Below, one piece after another: positions 1 through 9,487 of a DNA stretch of 42,253 nt. The notes under the pieces were generated by a model. The model had not been told where the DNA came from, did not search any database, and saw only the letters and a list, made by a program, of their open reading frames with translations. This stretch comes from Acetatifactor muris (GTDB taxonomy: Bacteria > Bacillota > Clostridia > Lachnospirales > Lachnospiraceae), in NCBI RefSeq assembly GCF_024623325.1, contig NZ_JANJZD010000039.1, forward strand, positions 1 through 42,253, in the 5' to 3' direction. The first letter of the stretch is position 1. Every line of letters starts with the position of its first letter. Both the position numbers and the translations under genes were made by a program.

Positions 1-106
1 AGAAATACCGGAAGTCCCCCTGGAGAGTACAGGGTAGATAGGGGTAAGGTGAAGGTACAGTAATGTACAGAGCTGATACTTACTAATCGGACGAAAGCTT
101 AACCAG
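1..106 (+). rRNA. 23S ribosomal RNA, 3' end (partial)
   Basis: The first roughly 105 bases match the conserved 3' end of bacterial 23S rRNA, including the stretch around TACTAATCGGACGAAAGCTT that pairs with the 5' end of the molecule. The 5' part lies outside the window, and the exact 3' end is estimated. No 5S rRNA sequence is recognisable between here and the next gene, so 5S is either elsewhere in the operon or absent here. Confidence 0.9.
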
Positions 107-271
107 GAAGGTAAGAAGAGAGTTTTGGGTGTTTGGATACAGTGTTCGGTTTTGAGGGTACAAAAATTTATTTCGTAGTAAATGAAATTTTATAGAAGAC
201 CGGAGAGAAGAGTAGATTTTCTACTCTTTTTTTACATTATAGAAGGGCTGCGGAAAGGCAGGGATTATATC
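107..271. other. Spacer between rRNA operon and two-component system
   Basis: This spacer has no convincing gene. It holds the rRNA operon terminator at 208-233 and the ribosome site (GGAAAGG) of the response regulator. An in-frame upstream ATG at 182 exists, but the reading frame between 182 and 271 runs through the terminator hairpin and is not conserved-looking. Confidence 0.6.
208..233 (+). terminator. Rho-independent terminator of the rRNA operon
   Basis: AAGAGTAG pairs with CTACTCTT across a five-base loop and is followed by a run of T. Its place after 23S rRNA and before the response regulator fits the end of the rRNA operon. Confidence 0.75.
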
Positions 272-934
272 ATGCGTATTATGCTGGTGGAAGATAATGA
301 AGCTATCATTATGGGACTGGAATATCTGCTTTCTCAGGAAGGATATCAGGTGTTGACTGCCAGAACAGTGGCGCAGGCTTCGGACTTTTTAAACAGGGAA
401 AACTGTGAGCTTGTGCTGCTTGACATCGGACTTCCCGACGGGGACGGACTTGCATTGTGCAGACGAATCCGACAGGAATGGCAGGTTCCCGTAATCTTTC
501 TGACAGCCAGAGATGAGGAAGACGATGTGGTGCGGGGACTGGACATTGGTGCGGAAGATTATGTGATCAAACCTTTCCGCAACAGAGAGCTGGTATCTCG
601 TATTAAGAGAGTATTGAGCAGAAGCGGGAAAGGAAGCAGAACTTTTTCCTGCAGAGATATTCTTCTGAATCCGGAGACAGGGAGGGTGTATCGCAATGAC
701 AGAGAAATATCGCTGACAAGGCTGGAATATAAAATTCTTTACAGCATGATGTCCTGTCCGGGAAAACTTTTTACCAGGGATGAAATACTGGCTGATATAT
801 GGGATGTATCCGGTAATTTTGTAAATGATAATACACTGTCGGTTACCATGAAGAGGCTTCGGGAGAAGCTGGGAGATACCGACGGCCAGATTATCAGGAC
901 AGTGCGGGGGATGGGATACAGGCTGGAAAGATAA
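272..934 (+). CDS. OmpR-family DNA-binding response regulator
   Basis: A 220-residue response regulator. The receiver domain (residues 1-115) has the acidic pair VEDNE, the phosphoacceptor Asp in LVLLDIGLPDG, a conserved Thr in FLTARDEEDD and Lys in DYVIKPF. The C-terminal half is a winged-helix DNA-binding domain of the OmpR/PhoB type (LTRLEYKIL, then TVRGMGYR). The start at 272 gives the normal N-terminus MRIMLVED and has a purine-rich ribosome site upstream; an earlier in-frame ATG at 182 adds 30 unlikely residues. Its last base overlaps the start of the sensor kinase, so the two are translationally coupled. It probably controls the ABC transporter downstream (see the tandem repeats at 2214). 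Confidence 0.93.
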   Translation: MRIMLVEDNEAIIMGLEYLLSQEGYQVLTARTVAQASDFLNRENCELVLLDIGLPDGDGLALCRRIRQEWQVPVIFLTARDEEDDVVRGLDIGAEDYVIKPFRNRELVSRIKRVLSRSGKGSRTFSCRDILLNPETGRVYRNDREISLTRLEYKILYSMMSCPGKLFTRDEILADIWDVSGNFVNDNTLSVTMKRLREKLGDTDGQIIRTVRGMGYRLER

Positions 935-2199
935 TGAAACAGGTAAAAGGTAAGGATAAAGCAGGAATGAAGATTATCTGGAACAGAGAATTAAAAAAGA
1001 TTGTCCTGGCAGCTGCCGCGGCATTTCTATTCAGCAGCTTTCTGGTCAATTTTCTTGTGGGAAAGTATGTTGCCGACGCCAGAACAGAATACAATGAAAT
1101 GCTGGCTGCCCTGTTCGGAAGTGTGATGCAGGCATACCCTGATGTGAAAGAGGAAGAAGTGATAGAAGTTTTAAACGAAACCGGAAATGGAAACCGAGGG
1201 GCAGATATTCTTGCACGGTACGGCGTCTATGAGGACTATGGTGCTTCTTCCTTTGCAGAAAAAGAGGGGCAATTTCTTTTTGTGACGGTATGGGCGAATG
1301 GTATTCTGATTTTAGTCTATCTGCTGGTGGGCGTATTGTTTTTTCTCTATCTCGGAAAACGCCAGCAGGAAATCGCTCATCTGACGGAGTATATGATTGC
1401 TCTGAACAGAGACCGCTATGAACTGGAGATGGAAAACAATGAGGACGACGAGCTGAGTGGTCTCCGAAATGAACTGTATAAGCTGACCGTCTTACTGAAG
1501 GAGCAGACACAGGAAGCCCTGGAGCAGAGGCAGGCACTGGCGGATACCATGGTGAATATTTCTCATCAGCTGAAAACGCCGCTTACCTCGGTAACGGTTC
1601 TTGCAGATAATCTGTCTGATAATCCGGATATGGACAGAGAGACAAGACAACATTTTCTGGCGGAGATTACCCGTCAGATCACCGGTATGTCCTGGCTGAT
1701 CACCGCAATGTTAAAAAGGGCCCGGCTGGATGCCGACGTTGTGGAGCTGGAGAATACGAGACTTGGCGTAAAGGAATTGGTGGAGGAGGTGATTGAGCGG
1801 CTGGAACTTGCGACAGAGTGGAAAAATCTTACCATATCGGTGAACATTTCCGAGGATGCGCAGTTTATGGCAGACAGGAAATGGATGTCGGAAGCATTGA
1901 TGAATATTGTGAAAAATGCGCTGGAGCATAGTCCTGTGGGCGGCAGAGTGGAAATAACAGGGGAAGAAAATGAGATTTATACGCAGATATTCATCAGAGA
2001 TTACGGTAAGGGGATTACAGAAGAAGAAAGGAAGAAGCTTTTTCAACGCTTTTATAACGGAAGTTCTGTCAGGGAAGACAGTGTGGGTATCGGCCTGGCG
2101 CTGGCGAAGGAAATTGTGGAAAAAGAGGGTGGAAGTATTTTCGTGGATTCCAGCCCCAACCGTGGGACTACTTTTACTCTGAGATTTATGAAGTCTTAA
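934..2199 (+). CDS. Sensor histidine kinase
   Basis: A 421-residue membrane sensor kinase, partner of the preceding regulator. Two hydrophobic segments (about residues 18-40 and 113-135) flank a roughly 70-residue extracytoplasmic loop. HisKA follows with the phosphoacceptor in NISHQLKTPLTS (about residue 210), and the catalytic ATP-binding domain shows the N box (NIVKNALEHSP), G1 (RDYGKGI) and G2 (GIGLALAKEIV). The extracellular loop is longer than in the loop-less BceS-type kinases, so direct sensing of a ligand is possible. The ligand is unknown. The ABC transporter downstream suggests a role in response to antimicrobial peptides or envelope stress, which is inference from context. Confidence 0.92.
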   Translation: MKQVKGKDKAGMKIIWNRELKKIVLAAAAAFLFSSFLVNFLVGKYVADARTEYNEMLAALFGSVMQAYPDVKEEEVIEVLNETGNGNRGADILARYGVYEDYGASSFAEKEGQFLFVTVWANGILILVYLLVGVLFFLYLGKRQQEIAHLTEYMIALNRDRYELEMENNEDDELSGLRNELYKLTVLLKEQTQEALEQRQALADTMVNISHQLKTPLTSVTVLADNLSDNPDMDRETRQHFLAEITRQITGMSWLITAMLKRARLDADVVELENTRLGVKELVEEVIERLELATEWKNLTISVNISEDAQFMADRKWMSEALMNIVKNALEHSPVGGRVEITGEENEIYTQIFIRDYGKGITEEERKKLFQRFYNGSSVREDSVGIGLALAKEIVEKEGGSIFVDSSPNRGTTFTLRFMKS

Positions 2200-2213
2200 C
2201 TTAAAATTCTTTT

Positions 2214-2250
2214 GAAATGTCACGGAAATGTCATTTAAGTTTTTTATACT
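2214..2250 (+). promoter_or_regulatory. Candidate response-regulator operator and promoter
   Basis: Two exact direct copies of GAAATGTCA start at 2214 and 2225, 11 bp apart (one helical turn), typical of an OmpR-family dimer site. A TATACT -10 box lies at 2245-2250. The -35 position, 17 bp upstream, falls in the second repeat and is a poor match, as expected of an activator-dependent promoter. It precedes the ABC ATPase gene. Confidence 0.55.
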
Positions 2251-2295
2251 GATAGCAGATTTGATTTCGTGACAGGAGAAAGGAGAGATGAAAGA

Positions 2296-3000
2296 ATGGA
2301 ACGGAGCAATTCTCTGGAAATTCTGAGGACAGAACACTTATTTAAACGGTATGGAAAGGGGAATAATGAGGTCATTGCGGTAAATGATGTATGCATTTCT
2401 GTGGCCCAGGGAGAATTTGTGGCAATTGTGGGAAGCTCGGGCAGCGGAAAGTCCACACTGATGCACATGCTGGGAGGAGTGGACAGACCTACCTCCGGAA
2501 GAGTGCTGATAGAAGATAACGACATTTACAGAATGAATGACGATAAGCTTGCCGTGTTCCGCAGGAGACAGGTGGGTTTGATTTATCAGTTCTATAATCT
2601 GATTCCCGTGCTTACGGTGGAGGAAAATCTGACTTTGCCCTGTGAATTGGATGGGAGAAAGCCTGATTCGGAGATGGTGCAGGATCTGGCAGGACTTCTG
2701 GGACTGAAAAAACGGCTGAATCACCTTCCAAATGAGCTTTCCGGCGGTCAGCAGCAACGTGTGGCCATTGGCAGAGCTCTGATTACCAGGCCCGCCATTT
2801 TGCTGGCGGATGAACCTACAGGTAATCTGGATACCCGCGCAGGTAACGAAATTATGGAGCTTTTAAAAGTATCCAACCGAAGATACCGGCAGACGGTGAT
2901 TATGATTACCCATAATCCGGAGCTGGCAAAACAGGCAGACAGGATTCTGCGTATTGAGGATGGGTATGTGTCCGAAGGACGGAGAGGAGCGGGAGCATGA
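2296..3000 (+). CDS. ABC transporter ATP-binding protein (MacB/BceA-like)
   Basis: A 234-residue ABC ATPase. It shows Walker A (GSSGSGKST), Q-loop region, signature LSGGQQQRVAIGRAL, Walker B (LLADEPTGNLD) and the H-loop (ITHNPE). The LADEPTGNLD form is typical of the MacB/LolD/BceA branch that works with FtsX-type permeases. The start at 2296 has AGGAG nine bases upstream; a GTG at 2269 in the same frame would add nine residues and lacks a ribosome site. The gene overlaps the permease gene by four bases (ATGA), so both subunits are probably made together. Likely role: resistance to or sensing of envelope-active peptides. Confidence 0.92.
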   Translation: MERSNSLEILRTEHLFKRYGKGNNEVIAVNDVCISVAQGEFVAIVGSSGSGKSTLMHMLGGVDRPTSGRVLIEDNDIYRMNDDKLAVFRRRQVGLIYQFYNLIPVLTVEENLTLPCELDGRKPDSEMVQDLAGLLGLKKRLNHLPNELSGGQQQRVAIGRALITRPAILLADEPTGNLDTRAGNEIMELLKVSNRRYRQTVIMITHNPELAKQADRILRIEDGYVSEGRRGAGA

Positions 3001-5606
3001 GAAGCAAAGGAAATGTGCTGAAACAATGTTGTTACCGCTCACTGAGAGAGAATCGGAAACGCACTGCTGTGACGATTGTGGGCATTGTCATGGCGGCCGC
3101 ACTGATAACGGCAGTGGCCTGTATGGTGGTAAGTTTCCGGGCAAGTATGATAGCCTATGAACGGCTGAAGAACGGAGATTTTCATTATTGCTTTCAGGAA
3201 GTGCCGCAGGAATATCTGAAATATTTTCCAAACAATCAGTATATCCGGAAATACGGACTGACAGAGGAAATCGGATATGCAGTGCTGGAAGGGAGTCAGA
3301 ATCCCGATAAGCCTTACCTTTATCTGTCAGCCATAGACGAGACGGCGGAGGGCACACTGGCATTGCAGCTCACAGAGGGAAGAATGCCGGAGAACGCTTC
3401 CGAGCTTGTAGTGGGCAGGCATATTCGCAGCAATGGTATGGTAGATATGGAAGTGGGAGACACGGTGAAGCTTTCCGTTGGAGACAGAGTGTCGGAAGGA
3501 CACAGGATGCCCCAGGAGACTCCCTATCTGGAAGGGGAGGAAGCGCTGGAAAACGTCAGAGAACAGACTTATACTGTTGTTGGCATTGTGGAACGACCCA
3601 ATACGGAAGTGGAGCCCAGAATTGCGCCGGGGTATTCCGCATTTACCTGTCTGGAGGAACCTGAGAAAGCGAAAGTACTGAATGTATATGCAACTTATAC
3701 CAGGCGGGGACTGAAGCAGGCAGACCAGGTGACAGCGGGAATTCTCGGTGTCCCGGTGGAGCTGTATCAGAACTACTATAATGGCAGACTGGAATTATGC
3801 ACAGAGGAAGAGATTCTGCAGATTCAGAAGGCTGCAAAGCGTGTATTCGAAAATTACTGGCTGCTGAAGTGGGAGCTTCTGATTTTTTCCTCCACCACCA
3901 TGAATCTGCTATACGGAATGTCGGCAATTGCCATTTCGATTATCATTGTTACCAGTGTCTTCTGCATTCATAACAGTTTTACCATATCTCTGACAGAGAA
4001 GACAAAGCTTTATGGCAGACTTGCTTCCGTGGGCACTACTTCGGGACAGAGGCGGAAAATTGTCTATTATGAGGCGTGTTTTCTGGGAATTGCAGGTATT
4101 CCACTGGGAGTGTTGAGCGGGATAGCTGCTGCTGCGATTCTGGTGAAGGCAGTGGGAGGACTTGTGGAGGATGCGCTGGGCTTTCCTCTGGTATTCGCAC
4201 TCTCCTGGTCTATGATTCTGCTGGCTGTGGCGCTGTCAGCGGTCACCATATTTTTCTCTGCATCCAGATCCGCCAAAAGAGCCGGAAAAATCTCGCCAAT
4301 CAGCGCCATACGGGCAAATGATATGGTGAAGATACAGAGAAAAGAGATGCGCTGCCCTGGATTCATCGGGAAACTATTTGGTATCGGCGGCAAGATTGCA
4401 TACAGGAACCTGAAACGTGCAAGGGTAAAATACCGCACTACCATAATCTCCATTGTAATCAGCGTGGCTGTCTTTATCGGTATGTCCACTTTTGTGGAAC
4501 TGATGGAGCGTGCTTCTGATATTTACTATGAAAATATGACCTATCAGCTGCGGGTCAGTATTTATGACTGGAAATTTTATAACCAGGCTCTGGCTGTCAC
4601 AAAGATAGACGGTGTGCAGGAGGCCGAAATAGTGCGGTCAGCATATTTTCAGGCACAGCCCGGGGATATCGCATACAGGGAAGAATACCGGAAAGCTTTC
4701 GACGAGAAGGAAGAGACAGAGGATGAAACGATAGTTGTGTGGTCGCTGGGAGAGGAAGCCTATAAGCGATATTGTGACAGAATCGGGGTCTCCGTGGAAG
4801 AGGCGGAAGACAGGGCAATCGTCATAGCGGAGTATTATTGGGAGACACTGGATGAGGACGGCACACGTTATGTGGAGGAAGGTAAGATCGCCGAATTCCG
4901 AAAAGGAGATATCATCCGGGGAAGCGGGCAGATGGAGGATGTGGCCATAGAGGTACTGGCACAGACAGAGGAAGAGATTCTGTATCAGGGCAACAGGAGC
5001 ATCAATAATATTGTATTGATTGTCAGTGATCAGTGGATGGACGCACATCCGCAGCTTGACCGATATGATAATATAGAAATCTGCATCAAATGCGATGACG
5101 CATACAAAGTGGAGGAGAGCGTGCGGGATATGAAGCTGCAGCATTTTACCCTCACAAATTACGAGACGCAGTATAGAGCCGACCGGAGTATGCATCTGGT
5201 GGTGGCGATTTTCCTGTACGGCTTCATCACAGTGGTGGCCCTGATCGGGATTACCAATATTTTCAATACCATAACCACCAATCTGGACCTGCGGGCACCG
5301 GAGTTTGCCATGCTGAAATCCGTGGGAATGACCGGACGGGAATTCAGGCGCATGATTTGGCTGGAGGGCGTGTTCTATGGAGGAGGGGCCCTTTTGATCG
5401 GAATCCCCCTTGGAATTCTGCTGTCTGTCTGCTTTAACCGGGTCTTCGGAAGAGGCATTGTCATGGAGAAGCTCCATTTACCATGGATGGGAACGGGTGT
5501 CTCCATTGTGGCGGTGATTTTGCTGCTGTATGTTATTATGCATTATTCCATGAGAAAGATAAACCGGAAAAATATTATTGAGACCATTCAGAACGAGAAT
5601 ATTTGA
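2997..5606 (+). CDS. FtsX-like ABC transporter permease
   Basis: An 869-residue membrane protein. There is one N-terminal membrane helix (about residues 20-45), a large extracytoplasmic domain to about 300, three helices at roughly 305-425, another near 485, a second extracytoplasmic domain, and three C-terminal helices (about 745-865). This is the pattern of two FtsX domains in one chain. The segment ALIGITNIFNTITTNL and the nearby FAMLKSVGMTG are typical FtsX sequence. It is the membrane partner of the ATPase with which it overlaps. The size and two FtsX domains differ from the classical BceB of about 650 residues with ten helices, so the exact substrate class is open. Confidence 0.88.
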   Translation: MRSKGNVLKQCCYRSLRENRKRTAVTIVGIVMAAALITAVACMVVSFRASMIAYERLKNGDFHYCFQEVPQEYLKYFPNNQYIRKYGLTEEIGYAVLEGSQNPDKPYLYLSAIDETAEGTLALQLTEGRMPENASELVVGRHIRSNGMVDMEVGDTVKLSVGDRVSEGHRMPQETPYLEGEEALENVREQTYTVVGIVERPNTEVEPRIAPGYSAFTCLEEPEKAKVLNVYATYTRRGLKQADQVTAGILGVPVELYQNYYNGRLELCTEEEILQIQKAAKRVFENYWLLKWELLIFSSTTMNLLYGMSAIAISIIIVTSVFCIHNSFTISLTEKTKLYGRLASVGTTSGQRRKIVYYEACFLGIAGIPLGVLSGIAAAAILVKAVGGLVEDALGFPLVFALSWSMILLAVALSAVTIFFSASRSAKRAGKISPISAIRANDMVKIQRKEMRCPGFIGKLFGIGGKIAYRNLKRARVKYRTTIISIVISVAVFIGMSTFVELMERASDIYYENMTYQLRVSIYDWKFYNQALAVTKIDGVQEAEIVRSAYFQAQPGDIAYREEYRKAFDEKEETEDETIVVWSLGEEAYKRYCDRIGVSVEEAEDRAIVIAEYYWETLDEDGTRYVEEGKIAEFRKGDIIRGSGQMEDVAIEVLAQTEEEILYQGNRSINNIVLIVSDQWMDAHPQLDRYDNIEICIKCDDAYKVEESVRDMKLQHFTLTNYETQYRADRSMHLVVAIFLYGFITVVALIGITNIFNTITTNLDLRAPEFAMLKSVGMTGREFRRMIWLEGVFYGGGALLIGIPLGILLSVCFNRVFGRGIVMEKLHLPWMGTGVSIVAVILLLYVIMHYSMRKINRKNIIETIQNENI

Positions 5607-5742
5607 CAAGATTTGAAGATTATAGTTTCATTTTTCTTTCAAGTATGGTAGAATGGGTGTACAGAGTTTTTCGATTTGCTCTGAATGGCGGGGAACTGTT
5701 CCTACTTGGAAAGGTTCCGGGCAGGAAAGGATATGGTTAGAG

Positions 5743-6654
5743 ATGGATAGTAAAATTTTGTTGGAAAACGGGACCAATGAATTAATGATTTTGGAATTTC
5801 AACTGGGGGATAATTGCTATGGCATCAATGTGGCAAAGATCAGGGAGATCACGAAATATGTGCCGGTGACTCCTGTTCCGAACGCACATCCCAGCATCGA
5901 AGGTGTCTTCATGCCCAGAGACGTGATGATTACCGCAATTGATCTGAAAAACTGCCTTGGACGCGGCCAGTCTGACCCGAAAGGATTGTTCATTATCACG
6001 AATTTTAATAAACTTGATATTGCTTTCCATGTGGATAATGTACTGGGAATTCACACTGTATCATGGACTGAAATCATTAAGCCGGAGGTTACCATTTCCA
6101 GTGCGGAAGAGGGGGTAGCCATCGGTATTGTCAAGAAGGAAGACAGATTGATTATCATTCTGGACTTCGAGAAGATTGTTACTGATATTAATCCCGAGAC
6201 CGGACTGAAGGTTTCTGATATCAACGATCTGGGAGACCGTGAGAGAAGCCAGGTACCTATCCTGATTGCGGAGGATTCGGCTCTGCTGAACAAGCTGATT
6301 GTGGACTGCCTGAAGAAAGCGGGTTATGAGAATCTGACGCATACGGAGAACGGAAGGCAGGCTTATGATATTATCAGTCGGTACAAGGCTTACGGCACCC
6401 TGCGTGACCATGTACGGCTGGTTATTTCCGATATAGAGATGCCGGAGATGGATGGGCACAGACTCACCAAGCTGATCAAGTCGGATGAGGCCACCGCGCA
6501 CATTCCTGTGGTTCTGTTCTCCTCTCTTGTAAATGATGAGATGAGAAGAAAAGGAGAATCCCTGGGGGCAGATGCACAGTTATCCAAGCCTGAAATTGGG
6601 AATCTGGTAAAAATAATAGATCAGCTTGTTGCGGAAAGACATTTGAATATGTAA
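5743..6654 (+). CDS. cheV: Chemotaxis protein CheV (CheW-receiver fusion)
   Basis: A 303-residue cytoplasmic coupling protein. Residues 1-160 are a CheW-like domain (LEFQLGDNCYGINVAKIREI near the start), and residues about 175-300 are a receiver domain with the acidic pair in IAEDS, the phosphoacceptor Asp in VISDIEMPEMDG, a Ser in place of Thr (LFSSLV) and the conserved Lys in LSKPEIG. CheV links chemoreceptors to CheA and is tuned by phosphorylation, so the host is probably motile or descends from motile bacteria. The start at 5743 gives the usual short N-terminus; a longer frame from 5653 has no family support. The gene stands alone with a terminator behind it. Confidence 0.92.
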   Translation: MDSKILLENGTNELMILEFQLGDNCYGINVAKIREITKYVPVTPVPNAHPSIEGVFMPRDVMITAIDLKNCLGRGQSDPKGLFIITNFNKLDIAFHVDNVLGIHTVSWTEIIKPEVTISSAEEGVAIGIVKKEDRLIIILDFEKIVTDINPETGLKVSDINDLGDRERSQVPILIAEDSALLNKLIVDCLKKAGYENLTHTENGRQAYDIISRYKAYGTLRDHVRLVISDIEMPEMDGHRLTKLIKSDEATAHIPVVLFSSLVNDEMRRKGESLGADAQLSKPEIGNLVKIIDQLVAERHLNM

Positions 6655-6661
6655 AGGTCTT

Positions 6662-6693
6662 AAAAGCTGGGAGAAAATATCCCGGCTTTTTCT
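6662..6693 (+). terminator. Terminator after cheV
   Basis: AAAAGCTGGG and CCCGGCTTTT form a 10-bp stem with one G-U pair around a nine-base loop, followed by a T run. Confidence 0.75.
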
Positions 6694-6774
6694 CTGTGTA
6701 TGCAGGTGACAGCTCAGACAGCCGGGTTTTGTCTGACTGGAAAAGTGTGTGGAAATGGATGTGGATGAGCTGGA

Positions 6775-7590
6775 ATGGAAAGGGAAAATATTCTGGAAAA
6801 GCTGGAACAGTCCGATATGATTCTGGTAGGGCTGGGAGAAGATTTTGATAATACACAATTTCTCTGTCAAAGGGAACCATACCGAAACGGAGTCGAAATC
6901 CTGACCAGGGCCGGTGCCGCCTGGCTGCTTCCGGCCTGGAATGAGTTTTGCGGTGAGGAGACAGGGGACAGAAGGGTTTCTGAAGCAATTGAGAAGGCAG
7001 CCGGCCTTCTGGAGGGAAAGAATTATTTCTGTGTTTCCGTGTCTACCAACAGTGGGATTCCTCACTTTTTTCAGAGGGAGGAAAGTGAATCACCGATGGG
7101 CGGCAGAGTGGTAATGCCATGCGGCTCCATTTTGAAGAAGCAGTGTTCGAAATGTTGCGCGGAGGCGCCGGTTCCGGTGACGGAGGAAGATAAGAGCATA
7201 CTGGGGAGATTTTTCAGGGATTTATGGGAAGGAAATTTTTCGGGAGAGGTGCCTTTTTTGACGGGGGTATGCCCCGGATGCGGCGAACCTTTTATCCTGA
7301 ATACCGTATATGCGGAAAAGTATAATGAAAAGGGCTATCTGGAGCAGTGGCAGCGATACATGAAATGGCTGCAGGGGACATTGAACCACAGGCTGGTGAT
7401 CCTGGAGCTGGGGGTGGGAATGCAGTTTCCCACGGTAATACGATGGCCCTTTGAAAAGGCTGCTTTTTTTAACAAAAAGGCATATTTTTACAGAATCAAT
7501 GAAAAGCTGTATCATCTGACAAAAGAACTGTCGGAAAAAGGATGCGGAATTGCTGAGAATGCGATTGATTGGCTGAGACAGCTGTGTTAA
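6775..7590 (+). CDS. SIR2-like protein (probable zinc-binding sirtuin relative)
   Basis: A 271-residue protein that I read as a divergent SIR2-fold protein. The start MILVGLGEDFDN resembles a Rossmann phosphate loop. VSVSTNSGIPHFFQRE looks like the sirtuin T-N-x-D/H region. Two cysteine pairs (CSKCC at about residue 123 and CPGCG at about 165) sit where sirtuins hold a structural zinc. LVILELGVGMQFPTVIRWPFE resembles the late NAD-site strand. The canonical GAGxS motif and HG catalytic motif are not clear, so deacetylase activity should not be assumed. Bacterial sirtuin-like proteins of this type can also be ADP-ribosyl transferases or NAD-binding regulators. The gene is single, between cheV and a membrane protein. 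Confidence 0.55.
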   Translation: MERENILEKLEQSDMILVGLGEDFDNTQFLCQREPYRNGVEILTRAGAAWLLPAWNEFCGEETGDRRVSEAIEKAAGLLEGKNYFCVSVSTNSGIPHFFQREESESPMGGRVVMPCGSILKKQCSKCCAEAPVPVTEEDKSILGRFFRDLWEGNFSGEVPFLTGVCPGCGEPFILNTVYAEKYNEKGYLEQWQRYMKWLQGTLNHRLVILELGVGMQFPTVIRWPFEKAAFFNKKAYFYRINEKLYHLTKELSEKGCGIAENAIDWLRQLC

Positions 7591-7654
7591 TATATAGAGA
7601 GAATGACAGCAGGCGGCGGACAGACGGCTGCGGAACTGAAATGGAGGAGAAAGT

Positions 7655-9487
7655 ATGCCTTCGCAGGAGGATTATTTTGATAAGCTTTTAAAGGAACTGC
7701 CGGAAGAGGAAGATTCGGATGCCCGGGAGGGAGATGCGGACGAAGAGAGAGACACGCTGGATGACTTCCTGGATGATTTACCCGGGGATGACAGCCGGAG
7801 TGCTGATCTGGATATGGTCAGCGGACTGTCGGAAGAGGATATTGCGGCGCGTCTGTCCGCTGCGGCACAGAATGCCGAAGGACAGGGCGGAGAACGTCAG
7901 GACCTGCCGCCGGAAGACAATCTGTCAGGCGATGTGCTGGATATCCCGGAAGGCGCCGGTGACAGTGAGGTGCGGGAGATTCAGGATCTGCTGAAAAAAT
8001 CCGACAGGAACGAAGCTATAGACAGCCGGGCAGATCACATGGGGGATGAAGACAGTCCGGTGGAGAAGCTGCTGGCGGATATTGAAAAGGGAGAAACGGA
8101 GGCCGGGGAAGCCCCCGTCAACAGGAAAGAAATGAAGGCTTTGGAGAAAAAGCGGCTGAAAGAAGAAAAAGCTGCCGCAAAAAAAGCTGCAAAAGAGGCG
8201 GCAAAAGCAAAGAAAGAAGAAAAGCGCAGGCAGAAGAAGCGCAGAGGCGCAGCGCAGGAACCGGAAGAGATCTCGGGGCAGAAGGATGGGGCGGGCATAG
8301 AGGAATATGATCTGCTTGCAGATAAGGATTTGCTCGACAGTATTGTATCCGGTGCAGAACATCTGGAGGAGGAAGCAGATGGTGCGACTGGAAGCGGAAG
8401 GCCGCTGATGCCTGATGAAGATACAGAGAGTTATCCGGAAGCGCAGCCGGACTCGCTGGAGGAGGCGGCTCCTGATATTATCGCGCTTGATATGGATGAG
8501 ATAGACAATTATCTTCCCGATGTGTCCAAAGAGGTGCCGGAGAAGGAGGAAGCGCAGAAAAAAGGGCTGATGTCGAAATTTGTCAGCTTCCTGATGGAAG
8601 AAGACGAGGAGCCGGAAAATGAAGACGTCAGGATGTCCGAGGAGAATCAGGAAATCCTTGACGAGCTGGACAGGGAACAGGCAGGTAAAAACAAAAAGCC
8701 TAAAAAGGCGAAAAAGAAAAAAGAGAAGAAAAAGAAGGAACAGAAGCCCAAAAAAGTAAAGCCACCGAAACCGAAAAAGGTGAAGAAACCCAAAGAACCA
8801 GAGGAGTATCTCCCGGGCAGGAGGCTTACGTTTAAGAAAATGCTTCCCATATTTTTACTGGGGGCCACTGTGGGTGCGGTTGTCTTTATTTTTGTGAATC
8901 TGTCGGTGGGTTACACCATAAAGCGTGAGGCGGAAGCAGCCTTTGAAGCGGGAGATTACCAGACCTGCTATCTGAAATTGTTTGGCAGGAAGCTGAATGA
9001 AGAGGAAGCTGCGATGCTCGGAAAGTCGGAATGTATTCTCCATATGAGAATGAGATATCAGGAGTATCTGGCGGTTGCAAAGGAGGGATCGGACGCGGAG
9101 ATACTGGACAGTCTGATTCAGATTGTAAATGATTATCCTGCATTGTATGAATATGCGCTGCAGTATAATGCGGCACCGGAAATTTATGAGATTTATACCG
9201 GAATATTAAATATTCTTAATGAGAGATACGGAGTCACGGAGGAGCAGGCCAGGGCAATTGCAGCTATCGATGGGAATATTACCTATACGAAAGCCATTTA
9301 TGCCGTGGTGGAAGGCCGGGGATATGGCGCGGATACAGTGCCGGATGCACAATTGCCGCAGAATCCCACAGATGACATTCTGCAGCCGGGAGAAAGTGAC
9401 ATTTCCGGTGAGGTTTCAGATTTGCTGCCTGAGGAATCGGAGATAGGGTCAGGTGATTTTATGGACAGTGGGTCAGGAGAACTATGA
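7655..9487 (+). CDS. Highly charged single-pass membrane protein, function unknown
   Basis: A 610-residue protein of unknown function. The first 385 residues are very acidic (strings of D and E) with two lysine/alanine-rich stretches (about 145-200 and 345-385) that look disordered or coiled. One membrane helix lies at about residues 395-417 (ILLGATVGAVVFIFVNLSVGY region), and the last 190 residues, presumably outside the cell, resemble helical repeat sequence (EAAFEAGDYQTCYLKLFG). A good ribosome site (GGAGGAGAA) supports the start at 7655. It overlaps hisH by four bases, although a link to histidine synthesis is not evident. Confidence 0.75.
   Translation: MPSQEDYFDKLLKELPEEEDSDAREGDADEERDTLDDFLDDLPGDDSRSADLDMVSGLSEEDIAARLSAAAQNAEGQGGERQDLPPEDNLSGDVLDIPEGAGDSEVREIQDLLKKSDRNEAIDSRADHMGDEDSPVEKLLADIEKGETEAGEAPVNRKEMKALEKKRLKEEKAAAKKAAKEAAKAKKEEKRRQKKRRGAAQEPEEISGQKDGAGIEEYDLLADKDLLDSIVSGAEHLEEEADGATGSGRPLMPDEDTESYPEAQPDSLEEAAPDIIALDMDEIDNYLPDVSKEVPEKEEAQKKGLMSKFVSFLMEEDEEPENEDVRMSEENQEILDELDREQAGKNKKPKKAKKKKEKKKKEQKPKKVKPPKPKKVKKPKEPEEYLPGRRLTFKKMLPIFLLGATVGAVVFIFVNLSVGYTIKREAEAAFEAGDYQTCYLKLFGRKLNEEEAAMLGKSECILHMRMRYQEYLAVAKEGSDAEILDSLIQIVNDYPALYEYALQYNAAPEIYEIYTGILNILNERYGVTEEQARAIAAIDGNITYTKAIYAVVEGRGYGADTVPDAQLPQNPTDDILQPGESDISGEVSDLLPEESEIGSGDFMDSGSGEL

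Noticed and set aside
1970..2182. Alternative-frame ORFs opposite or inside chromosomal genes
   Set aside because: They overlap well-supported genes (kinase, permease, his genes) and show no ribosome sites or family motifs.
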